Positions 1-6,142 of a stretch of DNA of 8,718 nt are shown piece by piece. Each line of letters opens with the position of its first letter. Position 1 is the stretch's first letter. The stretch lies in the NCBI GenBank assembly GCA_026393775.1, contig JAPKZM010000252.1, positions 1-8,718 on the forward strand. The letters run 5' to 3'. The DNA comes from Candidatus Aminicenantota bacterium. GTDB taxonomy: Bacteria > Acidobacteriota > Aminicenantia > UBA2199. The notes beneath the pieces were generated by a model that saw nothing but the letters and a program-made list of their open reading frames with translations, ran no database searches and was not told the origin of the DNA. The position numbers and the translations under genes are program-made.

Positions 1-161
1 TGGTTGAACGTCTGCTCGCCGTAGGTCAGGCTGTTGATGACCCAGATGTGCAGGGAAAGGTAAAAGATCAACGCCAGGCCGGCCAGCCGGTGCAGGATCC
101 AGGCCCAGGTGCCGATGAAATTGTAGTACGTGAAGTCATAAAACCGCGTTCGTTTATACAA
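1..161 (-). CDS. sdhC: Succinate dehydrogenase/fumarate reductase cytochrome b subunit, N-terminal part (cut by window edge)
   Basis: This is the membrane-anchor cytochrome b subunit of respiratory complex II. It binds heme b and helps form the quinone site that passes electrons between succinate/fumarate and the quinone pool. Only the first 53 codons are present; the gene continues leftwards out of the window. The visible protein has a short cytoplasmic N-terminus rich in Arg and Tyr. A Trp-rich first helix follows, with the family signature HRLAG at residues 24-28 (His-Arg-x-x-Gly of SdhC). A further His at residue 38, in YLSLHIW, may be a heme ligand. The start is TTG at 161-159, because a strong GGAGG (complement of 168-172) sits six bases upstream. 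The ATG at about 174 opens a frame that stops after six codons. The flavoprotein and iron-sulfur genes would be expected further left but cannot be seen. The family is fairly sure; the exact subtype is not. Confidence 0.8.
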   Translation of the reverse strand, partial: MYKRTRFYDFTYYNFIGTWAWILHRLAGLALIFYLSLHIWVINSLTYGEQTFN

Positions 162-192
162 GTTTCGCCTCCATAAAAAAATATCAGGCGCT

Positions 193-221
193 ATTTTAAT
201 ATTTTTCGACGGCAACTGCAA
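193..221 (-). promoter_or_regulatory. Candidate sigma70-type promoter for sdhC
   Basis: On the minus strand, TTGCAG (complement of 216-221) and TAAAAT (complement of 193-198) are separated by exactly 17 bases. The -10 matches five of six consensus positions and the -35 three of six. Transcription would begin near position 186, giving a leader of about 25 bases that holds the GGAGG ribosome site. The surrounding DNA is AT-rich compared with the coding regions. This is a motif match only. Confidence 0.4.
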
Positions 222-229
222 TAAAATAT

Positions 230-258
230 TTGACTTTTTCCCCAAAAGAAAATACTTT
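230..258 (+). promoter_or_regulatory. Weak candidate promoter immediately before the GGDEF gene
   Basis: TTGACT at 230-235 matches five of six -35 positions. It is followed after 17 bases by TACTTT at 253-258, a poor -10 with three of six matches. The -10 touches the ATG at 259, so a transcript would start near 265, where a second in-frame ATG lies, and would be almost leaderless. No Shine-Dalgarno sequence precedes either ATG. The spacing is right but the -10 is weak. Confidence 0.25.
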
Positions 259-1428
259 ATGAGGATGATCGATCAGCAGCCGGCGCAGCCGCCGATGCAG
301 GGACCGGAAGTCCTGGCCCTGAAGCACCTGTTTGAAAAAAACCACTGGCTGATCCGCATTCGCATGTTTTATCCCGTTTTCATCATGCTCTTTTTCCTGT
401 CGTACAATTTCCTGGCCGGGAGCTCGCTGATCAGTTGGCAGAACGCCCTGCTGGTTTTCCTGCTGCCGCTCATCGTCAACCTCCTGTTCCACCTCGATGT
501 CCGCCAGAAGGAAAAATCGACCGAACGCCGAGTGGGCTACGACCAGCTGCTGTCGGTTATCTCCAGGCAGCTCTTCTTCGACCTGGTCGCCATTGCCCTG
601 ATCGTTTTTTTCTCCGGCGGCCTGGACAGCCCGGTCATCGCCATGTTCATTGTCTACATCATGATCGCCACCTTCCTGACCGATTACCACCAGGCCTTTC
701 GCATCACCCTGACGGTCATCGTTCTCGTGCTGCTCATCACCCTGCTGCAAAAAGGCGAGACTTTTTTCTACAGCCAGCAGATCATGGCCATGCTGACCTT
801 CGACATCATGTTCATTTTCACTTATTTCGTATCCGGCTACCTTTCGAAAAACCTGCATACCAACGAAACCCTGCTCAAGGAGCTGTTGAACCAGACCCAG
901 GAGCTCTCCATCTCCGACGGCCTGACCGGTTTGTACAACCAAATGCATTTTTTCGAGCTGATCAAATTGGAAACAAAAAAGGCGCAGCGCTACAACCAGG
1001 GTTACGCGCTGATCATGTTCGACGTCGACTTCTTCAAGAATTTCAACGACCACAACGGCCATATGCGCGGCTCGGAAACCTTGAGAGGCCTCGGGTCGAT
1101 CATGAAGAGCAAATTCCGCACCACCGACCTGCTGGCCAAGTACGGCGGCGACGAGTTCGTCATCATCCTGCCCCACACCGACAAGGTCGGGGCCTACCTG
1201 GCCGCGGAGAGACTGCGGGAAAGCGTTGAAAAGAAGGTGTTCCCCGGCGCCGAATTCCAGCCGTTGAAGAAGCTGACCATCTCAATCGGCCTGGCCGCCT
1301 ACCCGGAACACGGGCTGAACGAGGAGGAAATATTGAACCACGCCGACAAAGCATTGTATTTCGCCAAAGAGTCGGGGCGCAATCGCACCGTTATTTATAA
1401 TGAAAATATAGGAAAAGAACTTGAATAA
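259..1428 (+). CDS. Membrane-bound GGDEF cyclase, candidate Hypr-type (cGAMP/c-di-GMP) synthase
   Basis: This is a 389-residue cyclic dinucleotide synthase at the inner membrane. Residues 36-195 hold about six hydrophobic helices (roughly 36-53, 63-78, 104-119, 125-141, 149-164, 176-194), probably a sensor of unknown input. A short linker follows, with a full GGDEF domain at about 218-380. The domain is intact: DGLTGLYN at 220-227, metal-binding D255 in DVDFFK, N263 of the guanine pocket, GGDEF at 296-300 (E299 catalytic), and an allosteric I-site RTTD at 287-290, five residues before GGDEF. The C-terminal ADKALYFAKESGRN segment is also normal. The oddity is S272, nine residues after N263, where canonical enzymes have the guanine-binding Asp (PleD D344). 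Ser at this place is the mark of Hypr GGDEF enzymes, which make 3',3'-cGAMP with some c-di-GMP. The start is the first ATG; it has no clear ribosome site, and ATG 265 is the alternative. malQ follows closely. Cyclase family is certain; product specificity is inferred. Confidence 0.93.
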   Translation: MRMIDQQPAQPPMQGPEVLALKHLFEKNHWLIRIRMFYPVFIMLFFLSYNFLAGSSLISWQNALLVFLLPLIVNLLFHLDVRQKEKSTERRVGYDQLLSVISRQLFFDLVAIALIVFFSGGLDSPVIAMFIVYIMIATFLTDYHQAFRITLTVIVLVLLITLLQKGETFFYSQQIMAMLTFDIMFIFTYFVSGYLSKNLHTNETLLKELLNQTQELSISDGLTGLYNQMHFFELIKLETKKAQRYNQGYALIMFDVDFFKNFNDHNGHMRGSETLRGLGSIMKSKFRTTDLLAKYGGDEFVIILPHTDKVGAYLAAERLRESVEKKVFPGAEFQPLKKLTISIGLAAYPEHGLNEEEILNHADKALYFAKESGRNRTVIYNENIGKELE

Positions 1429-1474
1429 GGCAGCGGTTTCTCCAGCGGACGGCGTTGAAGCGAAAATCAAGACC

Positions 1475-3022
1475 ATGAACAAGGGAAGGGGCAGCGGCTT
1501 GCTGCTGCACATCACCTCCCTGCCCGGAAAATACGGCTGTGGCACTCTCGGCCGCGAGGCGGCCGCTTTCAGCGATTTTCTGGCGGCCAGCGGTCAGTCT
1601 TATTGGCAGGTCCTGCCGTTGGCACCGGTGTGTCCGCACTGGCATTTTTCGCCCTATTCCTCGCCCTCGGCCATGGCCGGCAATGAACTGCTGATCGATC
1701 CGGAAAAAATGCACTCCCAGGGCTGGCTCAGTGCAGAACAATTGTGTGAAAGCGCAGACGGCCAAAACAGCGACTTCGTTGACTTGGCCGGAACCGCCCA
1801 GCGAAAAGCGTCCCTGCTGGCAAAAGCGGCCGGCTCGTTCGCTGGGCGGCGTAGCCCCGACGAAAAAAATATTTTCGAGCGTTTTTGCTTTGAACAGCGG
1901 CACTGGCTGGACGACTACTCCCTTTTCCGGGCCCTGGCCGATCATTTCAACACCATGCAATGGACGACCTGGCCGGAGGAAATCGCACGCCGCCAGCCGG
2001 CCGCCATGGATCGCTGGCGCAAGGAGCTGGCCGGGGCCATCCATTTCCGGCAATTCGAGCAGTTCGTTTTCTTCAGGCAATGGCTGGAAATGAAGGAATA
2101 TGCCAACCGGCAGGGCGTGCGCATCATTGGCGATATCCCTTTCTACATCAATTTTGAGAGCGCCGACGCCTGGTCCCATCCCGAGATATTCGAGCTGCAT
2201 AAAAGCAGCGGCTTGCCCGCGTCCGTGGCCGGCGTGCCTCCCGACTATTTCAGTCCGACCGGCCAGCGCTGGGGCAATCCTTTATACCGCTGGCAGGAGG
2301 GAGGAACCCTCCATGCCCCGACCATGGACTGGTGGACGGCCCGCATCGGCCACCTGCTGCGACTGGTCGACGTCTTACGCATCGACCATTTCCGCGGCTT
2401 CGACACCTACTGGGCTATCCCGGCCGACGAGCCAACCGCGGTCAAAGGCCACTGGCTGCCCGGACCGGGGAAGGCATTTTTCGACCATCTGCAAAAAAAG
2501 CTCGGCCGGCTGCCCCTGGTCGCCGAGGACCTGGGCGAACTTACCCTGGGCGTGGAAGCCTTGCGCGACAGTCTGGGATTCCCGGGGATGAAGATCCTGC
2601 AATTCGCTTTCGACGGCCAAAACGACAATCCCTATTTGCCTCACAATTTTACCAGCAGCAACTGCCTGGTCTATACCGGGACCCATGACAACAATACCAG
2701 CAACGGCTGGTTTTACGGCCAGGAAACCAACCCCCAGACCAAGCAATATGTTCTGGATTACCTTGGCGTGGCGCATCGCGACGAATTTCACTGGCAGTTT
2801 ATCCGCCTGGCCATGCAATCGATCGCCGGCTTGGCGATTTTCCCGGCGCAGGACATTCTTGGCTACGACGGACATTTTCGCATGAATACACCTGGACAGG
2901 GAGTCGGAAATTGGAGCTGGAAATTAACTCAGGGAGCCTTGACCCCAGAAATCGGCCAGCGCCTGCGCAAGTTGACCGGTCTTTACAGCCGATTGCCCGT
3001 TAACCGGGCACTTGTCCTATAA
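1475..3022 (+). CDS. malQ: 4-alpha-glucanotransferase (amylomaltase, GH77)
   Basis: MalQ is a cytoplasmic disproportionating enzyme. It moves alpha-1,4-glucan segments between maltodextrins, releasing glucose, and serves maltose/maltodextrin and glycogen turnover. The 515-residue product is close to the usual 500. Family motifs run in order: SGLLLHITSLPG near the N-terminus, SPYSS at 59-63, GDIPFYI at 219-225, WGNPLYRW at 266-273, RIDHFRGF at 302-309 with nucleophile D304, AEDLG at 350-354 with acid/base E351, and THDN at 403-406 with D405. The nucleophile to acid/base spacing of 47 equals that of Thermus aquaticus amylomaltase (D293/E340). ATG 1475 was chosen because the family normally begins just before the SGLLLH motif, but its ribosome site is weak. 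An in-frame TTG at 1421, seven bases after AGGA and overlapping the GGDEF stop by eight bases, would add 18 unconserved residues and allow translational coupling. Function is confident; the start is not. Confidence 0.95.
   Translation: MNKGRGSGLLLHITSLPGKYGCGTLGREAAAFSDFLAASGQSYWQVLPLAPVCPHWHFSPYSSPSAMAGNELLIDPEKMHSQGWLSAEQLCESADGQNSDFVDLAGTAQRKASLLAKAAGSFAGRRSPDEKNIFERFCFEQRHWLDDYSLFRALADHFNTMQWTTWPEEIARRQPAAMDRWRKELAGAIHFRQFEQFVFFRQWLEMKEYANRQGVRIIGDIPFYINFESADAWSHPEIFELHKSSGLPASVAGVPPDYFSPTGQRWGNPLYRWQEGGTLHAPTMDWWTARIGHLLRLVDVLRIDHFRGFDTYWAIPADEPTAVKGHWLPGPGKAFFDHLQKKLGRLPLVAEDLGELTLGVEALRDSLGFPGMKILQFAFDGQNDNPYLPHNFTSSNCLVYTGTHDNNTSNGWFYGQETNPQTKQYVLDYLGVAHRDEFHWQFIRLAMQSIAGLAIFPAQDILGYDGHFRMNTPGQGVGNWSWKLTQGALTPEIGQRLRKLTGLYSRLPVNRALVL
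2994..3010 (+). other. Small hairpin at the end of malQ
   Basis: TGCCCG (2994-2999) and CGGGCA (3005-3010) can form a six-pair, GC-rich stem with a five-base loop, covering the last codons of malQ. No T-run follows directly, so it is not a standard intrinsic terminator. It could protect a 3' end or be chance. Confidence 0.25.
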
Positions 3023-3023
3023 T

Positions 3024-3053
3024 TTGCGCTTTTACCGCCAAGTGTCATAAAAT
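3024..3053 (+). promoter_or_regulatory. Candidate promoter of the FecR-domain gene
   Basis: TTGCGC at 3024-3029 and TAAAAT at 3048-3053 are 18 bases apart, with a five-of-six -10. A transcript from here would start near 3060 and carry a leader of about 64 bases, holding a small inverted repeat (3066-3083) and a strong ribosome site (AGGAGG, 3113-3118). The gap of about 100 bases after malQ and the fresh ribosome site support a separate transcription start, but this is a motif match only. Confidence 0.4.
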
Positions 3054-3065
3054 AAGGACAGAATA

Positions 3066-3083
3066 TGCCAAAAAAAGTTGGCA
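3066..3083. repeat. Six-base inverted repeat in the leader of the FecR-domain gene
   Basis: TGCCAA (3066-3071) is mirrored by TTGGCA (3078-3083) around a six-base A-rich spacer. In RNA this would be a small hairpin about 40 bases before the start codon. As DNA it could be an operator half-site pair. Nothing in the sequence decides between these, and a repeat this short can arise by chance. Confidence 0.3.
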
Positions 3084-3123
3084 ATGAATTTGCATTCACT
3101 TAAGAGATATATAGGAGGTCAAC

Positions 3124-5358
3124 ATGAAAAAGATCATGGTTGCCATTGCAAGTCTGATGTTATTGGCCGGCGTCTCATGGGCCGACAATATGGAAAACAC
3201 CGACAATGAAGCCAAGTATTACGACAATGCCAAGGTCGTCCGCATCAAGAATATAGAAGGCGAAGGCTTCGTCCAACGCTCCTACGACGAAGGCTATGAA
3301 GAGGCGACCCCCAACCTGCCCCTGTTTGAAAAAGATACAGTCGGCACCACCGCCGGCCGCCTGGGAATCTACCTGGGCCGCTTGAATTACCTGCGCCTGG
3401 ACTCGGACACCACGGTCCAATTGCTGGGTGTCCCGCAGCTGCGCCGGACCGACCTGATCGCCCGCGTTGAAAAGGGCGCCATCTACTTGGACATCGAGAA
3501 CCTGGACAACGAAAAAAGCATCGAGATCCAGACTCCCGATTGCGGCATTTTCCTTTTGGACAAGGGCCTTTATCGGATCAATGTCGATGAAAATTCGCTG
3601 ACCGAGGTCTACGTCATGGAAGGGAACGCCGAAGTCTCGGGCCAGACCAACAGCCGCAACGTGCGGGAAAACCAGAAAATCGTCATGTCCCAGGGCCGGA
3701 TAGAGGAAAGACCATACTACTTTTACGCATCGGAAAAAGACGATTTCGACCGCTGGAACGAAAGCCAGAACCGCGAGCAGGGGTATGCCCGCTACGGGAC
3801 CTCTCGCTATCTGCAAAGCGGCTACGAGGACTATGAATACGAAATGTCCCGCTCCGGGAACTGGACATACATGCCCGAGTTCAACTGTTATGTCTGGGCC
3901 CCGTATTACGGCAACGCTGACTGGATGCCGTATGCCAATGGCCGTTGGATGTATCATCCCTTCTACGGCTATGTCTGGACATCTTATGACCAGTGCGGCT
4001 GGTTCACCCACCACTACGGACGCTGGCACTGGAATTACGCCAGCGGCTGGTACTGGATCCCCGCCTACCACTGGTCGCCGGCCTGGGTCTCCTGGTTCTG
4101 GGACAACGATTACTACGGCTGGTGCCCGATGAGCTGGTGGAACCATCCAGTCGTCATCGTCAACAACCGCTGGGACCGCAATAACGATTACCGCCACGGC
4201 ATCCCGCACAACTCCCGTTCCACCATCATCATCCGCAAAAACGAACTCACGGCCGTCAACGCCATGCAGGCAGCCATTCACAAGAACAATTTTGATCCCA
4301 AAAGCGCCAGGCTCATCGCCTACCACGGCACCGCCCCCAGTGAACGGCCGGCCGCTGCCCAGATTTCGGTCATCAACGCCCGCGGCAAGACCGTGGCCTA
4401 CAAGCAGAACGGCATCGTGTCCAAGGAAAAATACAAGGTCAGCAATGAAACTGCCGAGACAGGGAGAACTACCGTTTACCGGTACAATAAATCCAGCGAC
4501 ACTGGCAGCAATTACTCCCCGCGTGTCTACCACAAAAGGGATGAAGGGAAAAATTCAAAGACCTATAGCGACGATTCTTCCGATTCCACCGGGAGCAGCA
4601 ATAAACCGGCGCGATCCAAAACGTCGACACGCGATGATTCTTCCAGCTCCTCCCAGTCATCGTCTTCGGACAATGCAGCCAAAACGCGCGACGATTCCTC
4701 AAGCTCCTCCCAGTCATCGTCTTCGGACAACGCAGCCAGAGCGCGTGACACGGTGACAAGTTCCAGCCAATCCTCCTCGTCCAAGGAAAGTCGGGAAAAA
4801 GAAGCCAAGAAGAAAAAGGATGAAGCGGCCTACATGGCGCTCTTGCGCAGCGAGAATACGGCCGGATACAAAAGTCATGCGACCGGCATCGCCAGCAGCC
4901 ATACCGACGGCATGGATCGCGCTTCCTACCGTTCCTACGAATCCCGGACCGCCAGCACCGGGAGCACGACCGACAATTTCACCCCGGCCAGCCCGATCCG
5001 CTATGCCAGCGTCCGTACCAACATTCAGACTGATTCGGGATATCGGCTAAACGGCTATTCCTATCGCTCCAATTATGGCACTGACCGCACCGCGGCAAGA
5101 GCCGGCAACTCAACCCGCGCATTCCCGAACCAGAGCTCGACCATCCGCAGCTACGCCGGCAGCTCGAGCCGCGGCAACGAAAGCGTCAGTAGCGGTCGCG
5201 TCCGCGCCTATGGCTTCGCCAGCAGCCGTCCGACCGCCCAAGCCAATCATTCATCCCACACCTCCTCCTCCGCCCCGGCCCGTACCTGGGGGGGGGCGTC
5301 TTCGAGCGCTTCGCACTCAAGCTCCGGCTCGACCGCCAAGGCCAAGGAAAAACGATAA
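3124..5358 (+). CDS. Exported FecR-domain protein with Trp/Tyr-rich (DUF6600-like) segment and Ser-rich tail
   Basis: A 744-residue protein of unknown function. Residues 1-20 are a Sec signal peptide (KK, hydrophobic core, cleavage near SWA/DN), so it acts outside the cytoplasm. Residues 36-195 look like a FecR fold: a beta-rich stretch with LFEKDTVGTTAGRLGIYL, a LRLDSDTTVQLL strand pair and a YVMEGNAEVSG turn. Residues 241-340 contain 17 Trp and 15 Tyr in patterns such as GRWMYHPFYGYVWTSY and HYGRWHW, resembling the DUF6600 segment of other FecR-domain proteins. A charged middle follows. Residues 503-559 form three 19-residue Ser-rich repeats. The last 180 residues are low-complexity Ser/Arg/Tyr/Ala. 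The start has an excellent ribosome site, AGGAGG five bases upstream. No FecI-type sigma factor or TonB receptor is adjacent, so classical FecIR signalling is unlikely. The gene appears monocistronic, with its own candidate promoter and a strong terminator. A surface, matrix or envelope-structural role is conceivable but unproven. Confidence 0.88.
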   Translation: MKKIMVAIASLMLLAGVSWADNMENTDNEAKYYDNAKVVRIKNIEGEGFVQRSYDEGYEEATPNLPLFEKDTVGTTAGRLGIYLGRLNYLRLDSDTTVQLLGVPQLRRTDLIARVEKGAIYLDIENLDNEKSIEIQTPDCGIFLLDKGLYRINVDENSLTEVYVMEGNAEVSGQTNSRNVRENQKIVMSQGRIEERPYYFYASEKDDFDRWNESQNREQGYARYGTSRYLQSGYEDYEYEMSRSGNWTYMPEFNCYVWAPYYGNADWMPYANGRWMYHPFYGYVWTSYDQCGWFTHHYGRWHWNYASGWYWIPAYHWSPAWVSWFWDNDYYGWCPMSWWNHPVVIVNNRWDRNNDYRHGIPHNSRSTIIIRKNELTAVNAMQAAIHKNNFDPKSARLIAYHGTAPSERPAAAQISVINARGKTVAYKQNGIVSKEKYKVSNETAETGRTTVYRYNKSSDTGSNYSPRVYHKRDEGKNSKTYSDDSSDSTGSSNKPARSKTSTRDDSSSSSQSSSSDNAAKTRDDSSSSSQSSSSDNAARARDTVTSSSQSSSSKESREKEAKKKKDEAAYMALLRSENTAGYKSHATGIASSHTDGMDRASYRSYESRTASTGSTTDNFTPASPIRYASVRTNIQTDSGYRLNGYSYRSNYGTDRTAARAGNSTRAFPNQSSTIRSYAGSSSRGNESVSSGRVRAYGFASSRPTAQANHSSHTSSSAPARTWGGASSSASHSSSGSTAKAKEKR
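4630..4800 (+). repeat. Three tandem 57-bp units encoding a 19-residue Ser-rich repeat
   Basis: Units lie at 4630-4686, 4687-4743 and 4744-4800. The first two encode RDDSSSSSQSSSSDNAA followed by KT or RA, and differ at only a few bases. The third is degenerate (RDTVTSSSQSSSS, then KESREK). Exact 57-bp length keeps the reading frame, so copy number could change without breaking the gene. Confidence 0.85.
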
Positions 5359-5398
5359 CCGACAAGTGCCTTCGATCGGGGCAGGTTTGCTGATTCCT

Positions 5399-5429
5399 GG
5401 GCAGGAGGCAAGCCTGCTCCCGTTTTTTT
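5399..5429 (+). terminator. Rho-independent terminator of the FecR-domain gene
   Basis: GGGCAGG (5399-5405) pairs with CCTGCTC (5413-5419), seven pairs including one G-U, around a seven-base loop. After three bases a run of seven T (5423-5429) follows. It starts 41 bases after the stop codon and separates this gene from the transaldolase promoter downstream. Confidence 0.8.
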
Positions 5430-5461
5430 CATGCCGATGACTTTCATTACTTCTTGCCTTC

Positions 5462-5470
5462 TGTTATAAT
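5462..5470 (+). promoter_or_regulatory. Extended -10 promoter of the transaldolase gene
   Basis: TGTTATAAT is a perfect TATAAT (5465-5470) preceded by the extended -10 TGn element. The -35 at the matching distance, TTTCAT at 5442-5447, is poor, as is usual when an extended -10 is present. Transcription would begin near 5477, leaving a leader of about 18 bases with GGAG (5484-5487) seven bases before the ATG. It lies just after a terminator, which fits a new transcription unit. Confidence 0.6.
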
Positions 5471-5494
5471 AAATAGGACTATTGGAGAAACGGC

Positions 5495-6139
5495 ATGAAA
5501 ATATTTTTGGACACGGCCAACATCGCTGAAATCAAGAAAGGCCTGGAGTACGGCGTCATCGACGGCGTCACCACCAACCCCAGCCTGATCGCCAGGGAGA
5601 AGCGCGAATTCATTCCCCTGATCAAGGAGATCACCGCCATCATTCCCGGCCCCGTTTCCGTGGAAGTCACGGCTTCAACAGTGAAAGACATGATCGCCCA
5701 GGCCGAAGAGTACGCGGCCATCGCCGCCAACGTGATCATCAAGGTGCCGATCAACCTGGAGGGGCTGCAGGTGGTTAAAACCCTGACCGGGCGCGGCATC
5801 AAAACCAACGTCACCCTGATTTTTTCGGTGTCCCAGGCGCTGCTGGCAGCCAAGGCCGGGGCCAGCTACATATCCCCTTTTGTGGGGCGCGTCGATGACA
5901 TCTCCGGCGACGGCATGCAGCTGGTCGAAGATATCGCCATGGTCTACGATAACTACGGGTTGGCTACCGAGATCATCGTCGCCTCGGTGCGCCATCCCTT
6001 CCATTTCGTCCAGGCGGCAAAGATCGGCGCTGCCGTAGCCACCATCCCTTTCGCCACCCTATCCCAACTCTTATCCCACCCCTTGACCGCCAACGGCATG
6101 GAACGCTTCCTGAAAGACTGGGAAAAAGTCAAAACTTGA
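5495..6139 (+). CDS. tal: Transaldolase, small TalC/FSA-type
   Basis: This cytoplasmic enzyme of the non-oxidative pentose phosphate pathway moves a dihydroxyacetone unit between sedoheptulose 7-phosphate and glyceraldehyde 3-phosphate, giving erythrose 4-phosphate and fructose 6-phosphate. The 214 residues match the short TalC/FSA class of TIM barrels. It begins MKIFLDTAN with D6, and has GVTTNPSLI at 24-32, the Schiff-base lysine K83 in IIKVP, TNVTLIFS at 104-111, SPFVGRVDD at 127-135, and the closing HPLTANGMERFLKDW. Two positions separate transaldolases from fructose-6-phosphate aldolases. Where E. coli FSA has Q59 and Y131, this protein has E57 and F129, the transaldolase state (as in TalB E96/F178), so transaldolase is the better call. 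The start ATG has GGAG seven bases upstream and a strong promoter. The AsmA/TamB-like gene starts three bases after the stop, suggesting a shared transcript. Confidence 0.95.
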   Translation: MKIFLDTANIAEIKKGLEYGVIDGVTTNPSLIAREKREFIPLIKEITAIIPGPVSVEVTASTVKDMIAQAEEYAAIAANVIIKVPINLEGLQVVKTLTGRGIKTNVTLIFSVSQALLAAKAGASYISPFVGRVDDISGDGMQLVEDIAMVYDNYGLATEIIVASVRHPFHFVQAAKIGAAVATIPFATLSQLLSHPLTANGMERFLKDWEKVKT

Positions 6140-6142
6140 CCG

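Noticed and set aside
196..1176. Long open frame on the minus strand, opposite the GGDEF gene
   Set aside because: It is rich in Gln, Glu, Asp and His in a way typical of an antisense shadow. The plus strand encodes an unmistakable GGDEF domain with catalytic motifs.
1391..2200. 269-codon minus-strand frame overlapping the start of malQ
   Set aside because: The plus frame contains conserved GH77 motifs over the same stretch, and the minus product shows no recognisable family.
2994..3060. Intrinsic terminator after malQ
   Set aside because: The hairpin at 2994-3010 is GC-rich but is followed by a mixed sequence rather than a T-run, so it was listed only as a small hairpin.
3023..3123. Possible GEMM (cyclic dinucleotide) riboswitch before the exported FecR-domain gene
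   Set aside because: I looked for the conserved GEMM core (an ACGCACAGGGCAAACC-like stretch) here and in 162-258 and 5359-5494 and found nothing close. Only a six-pair hairpin is present.
3124..3710. Classical FecR anti-sigma regulator of iron uptake
   Set aside because: It has a cleavable-type signal peptide rather than a cytoplasmic anti-sigma region, and no sigma factor or TonB receptor gene adjoins it.
3175..4533. 452-codon open frame on the minus strand, opposite the FecR-domain gene
   Set aside because: Its Val/Asp/Gly/Ala-rich product is the complement of biased codons. The plus frame has a signal peptide, a strong ribosome site and a FecR fold.
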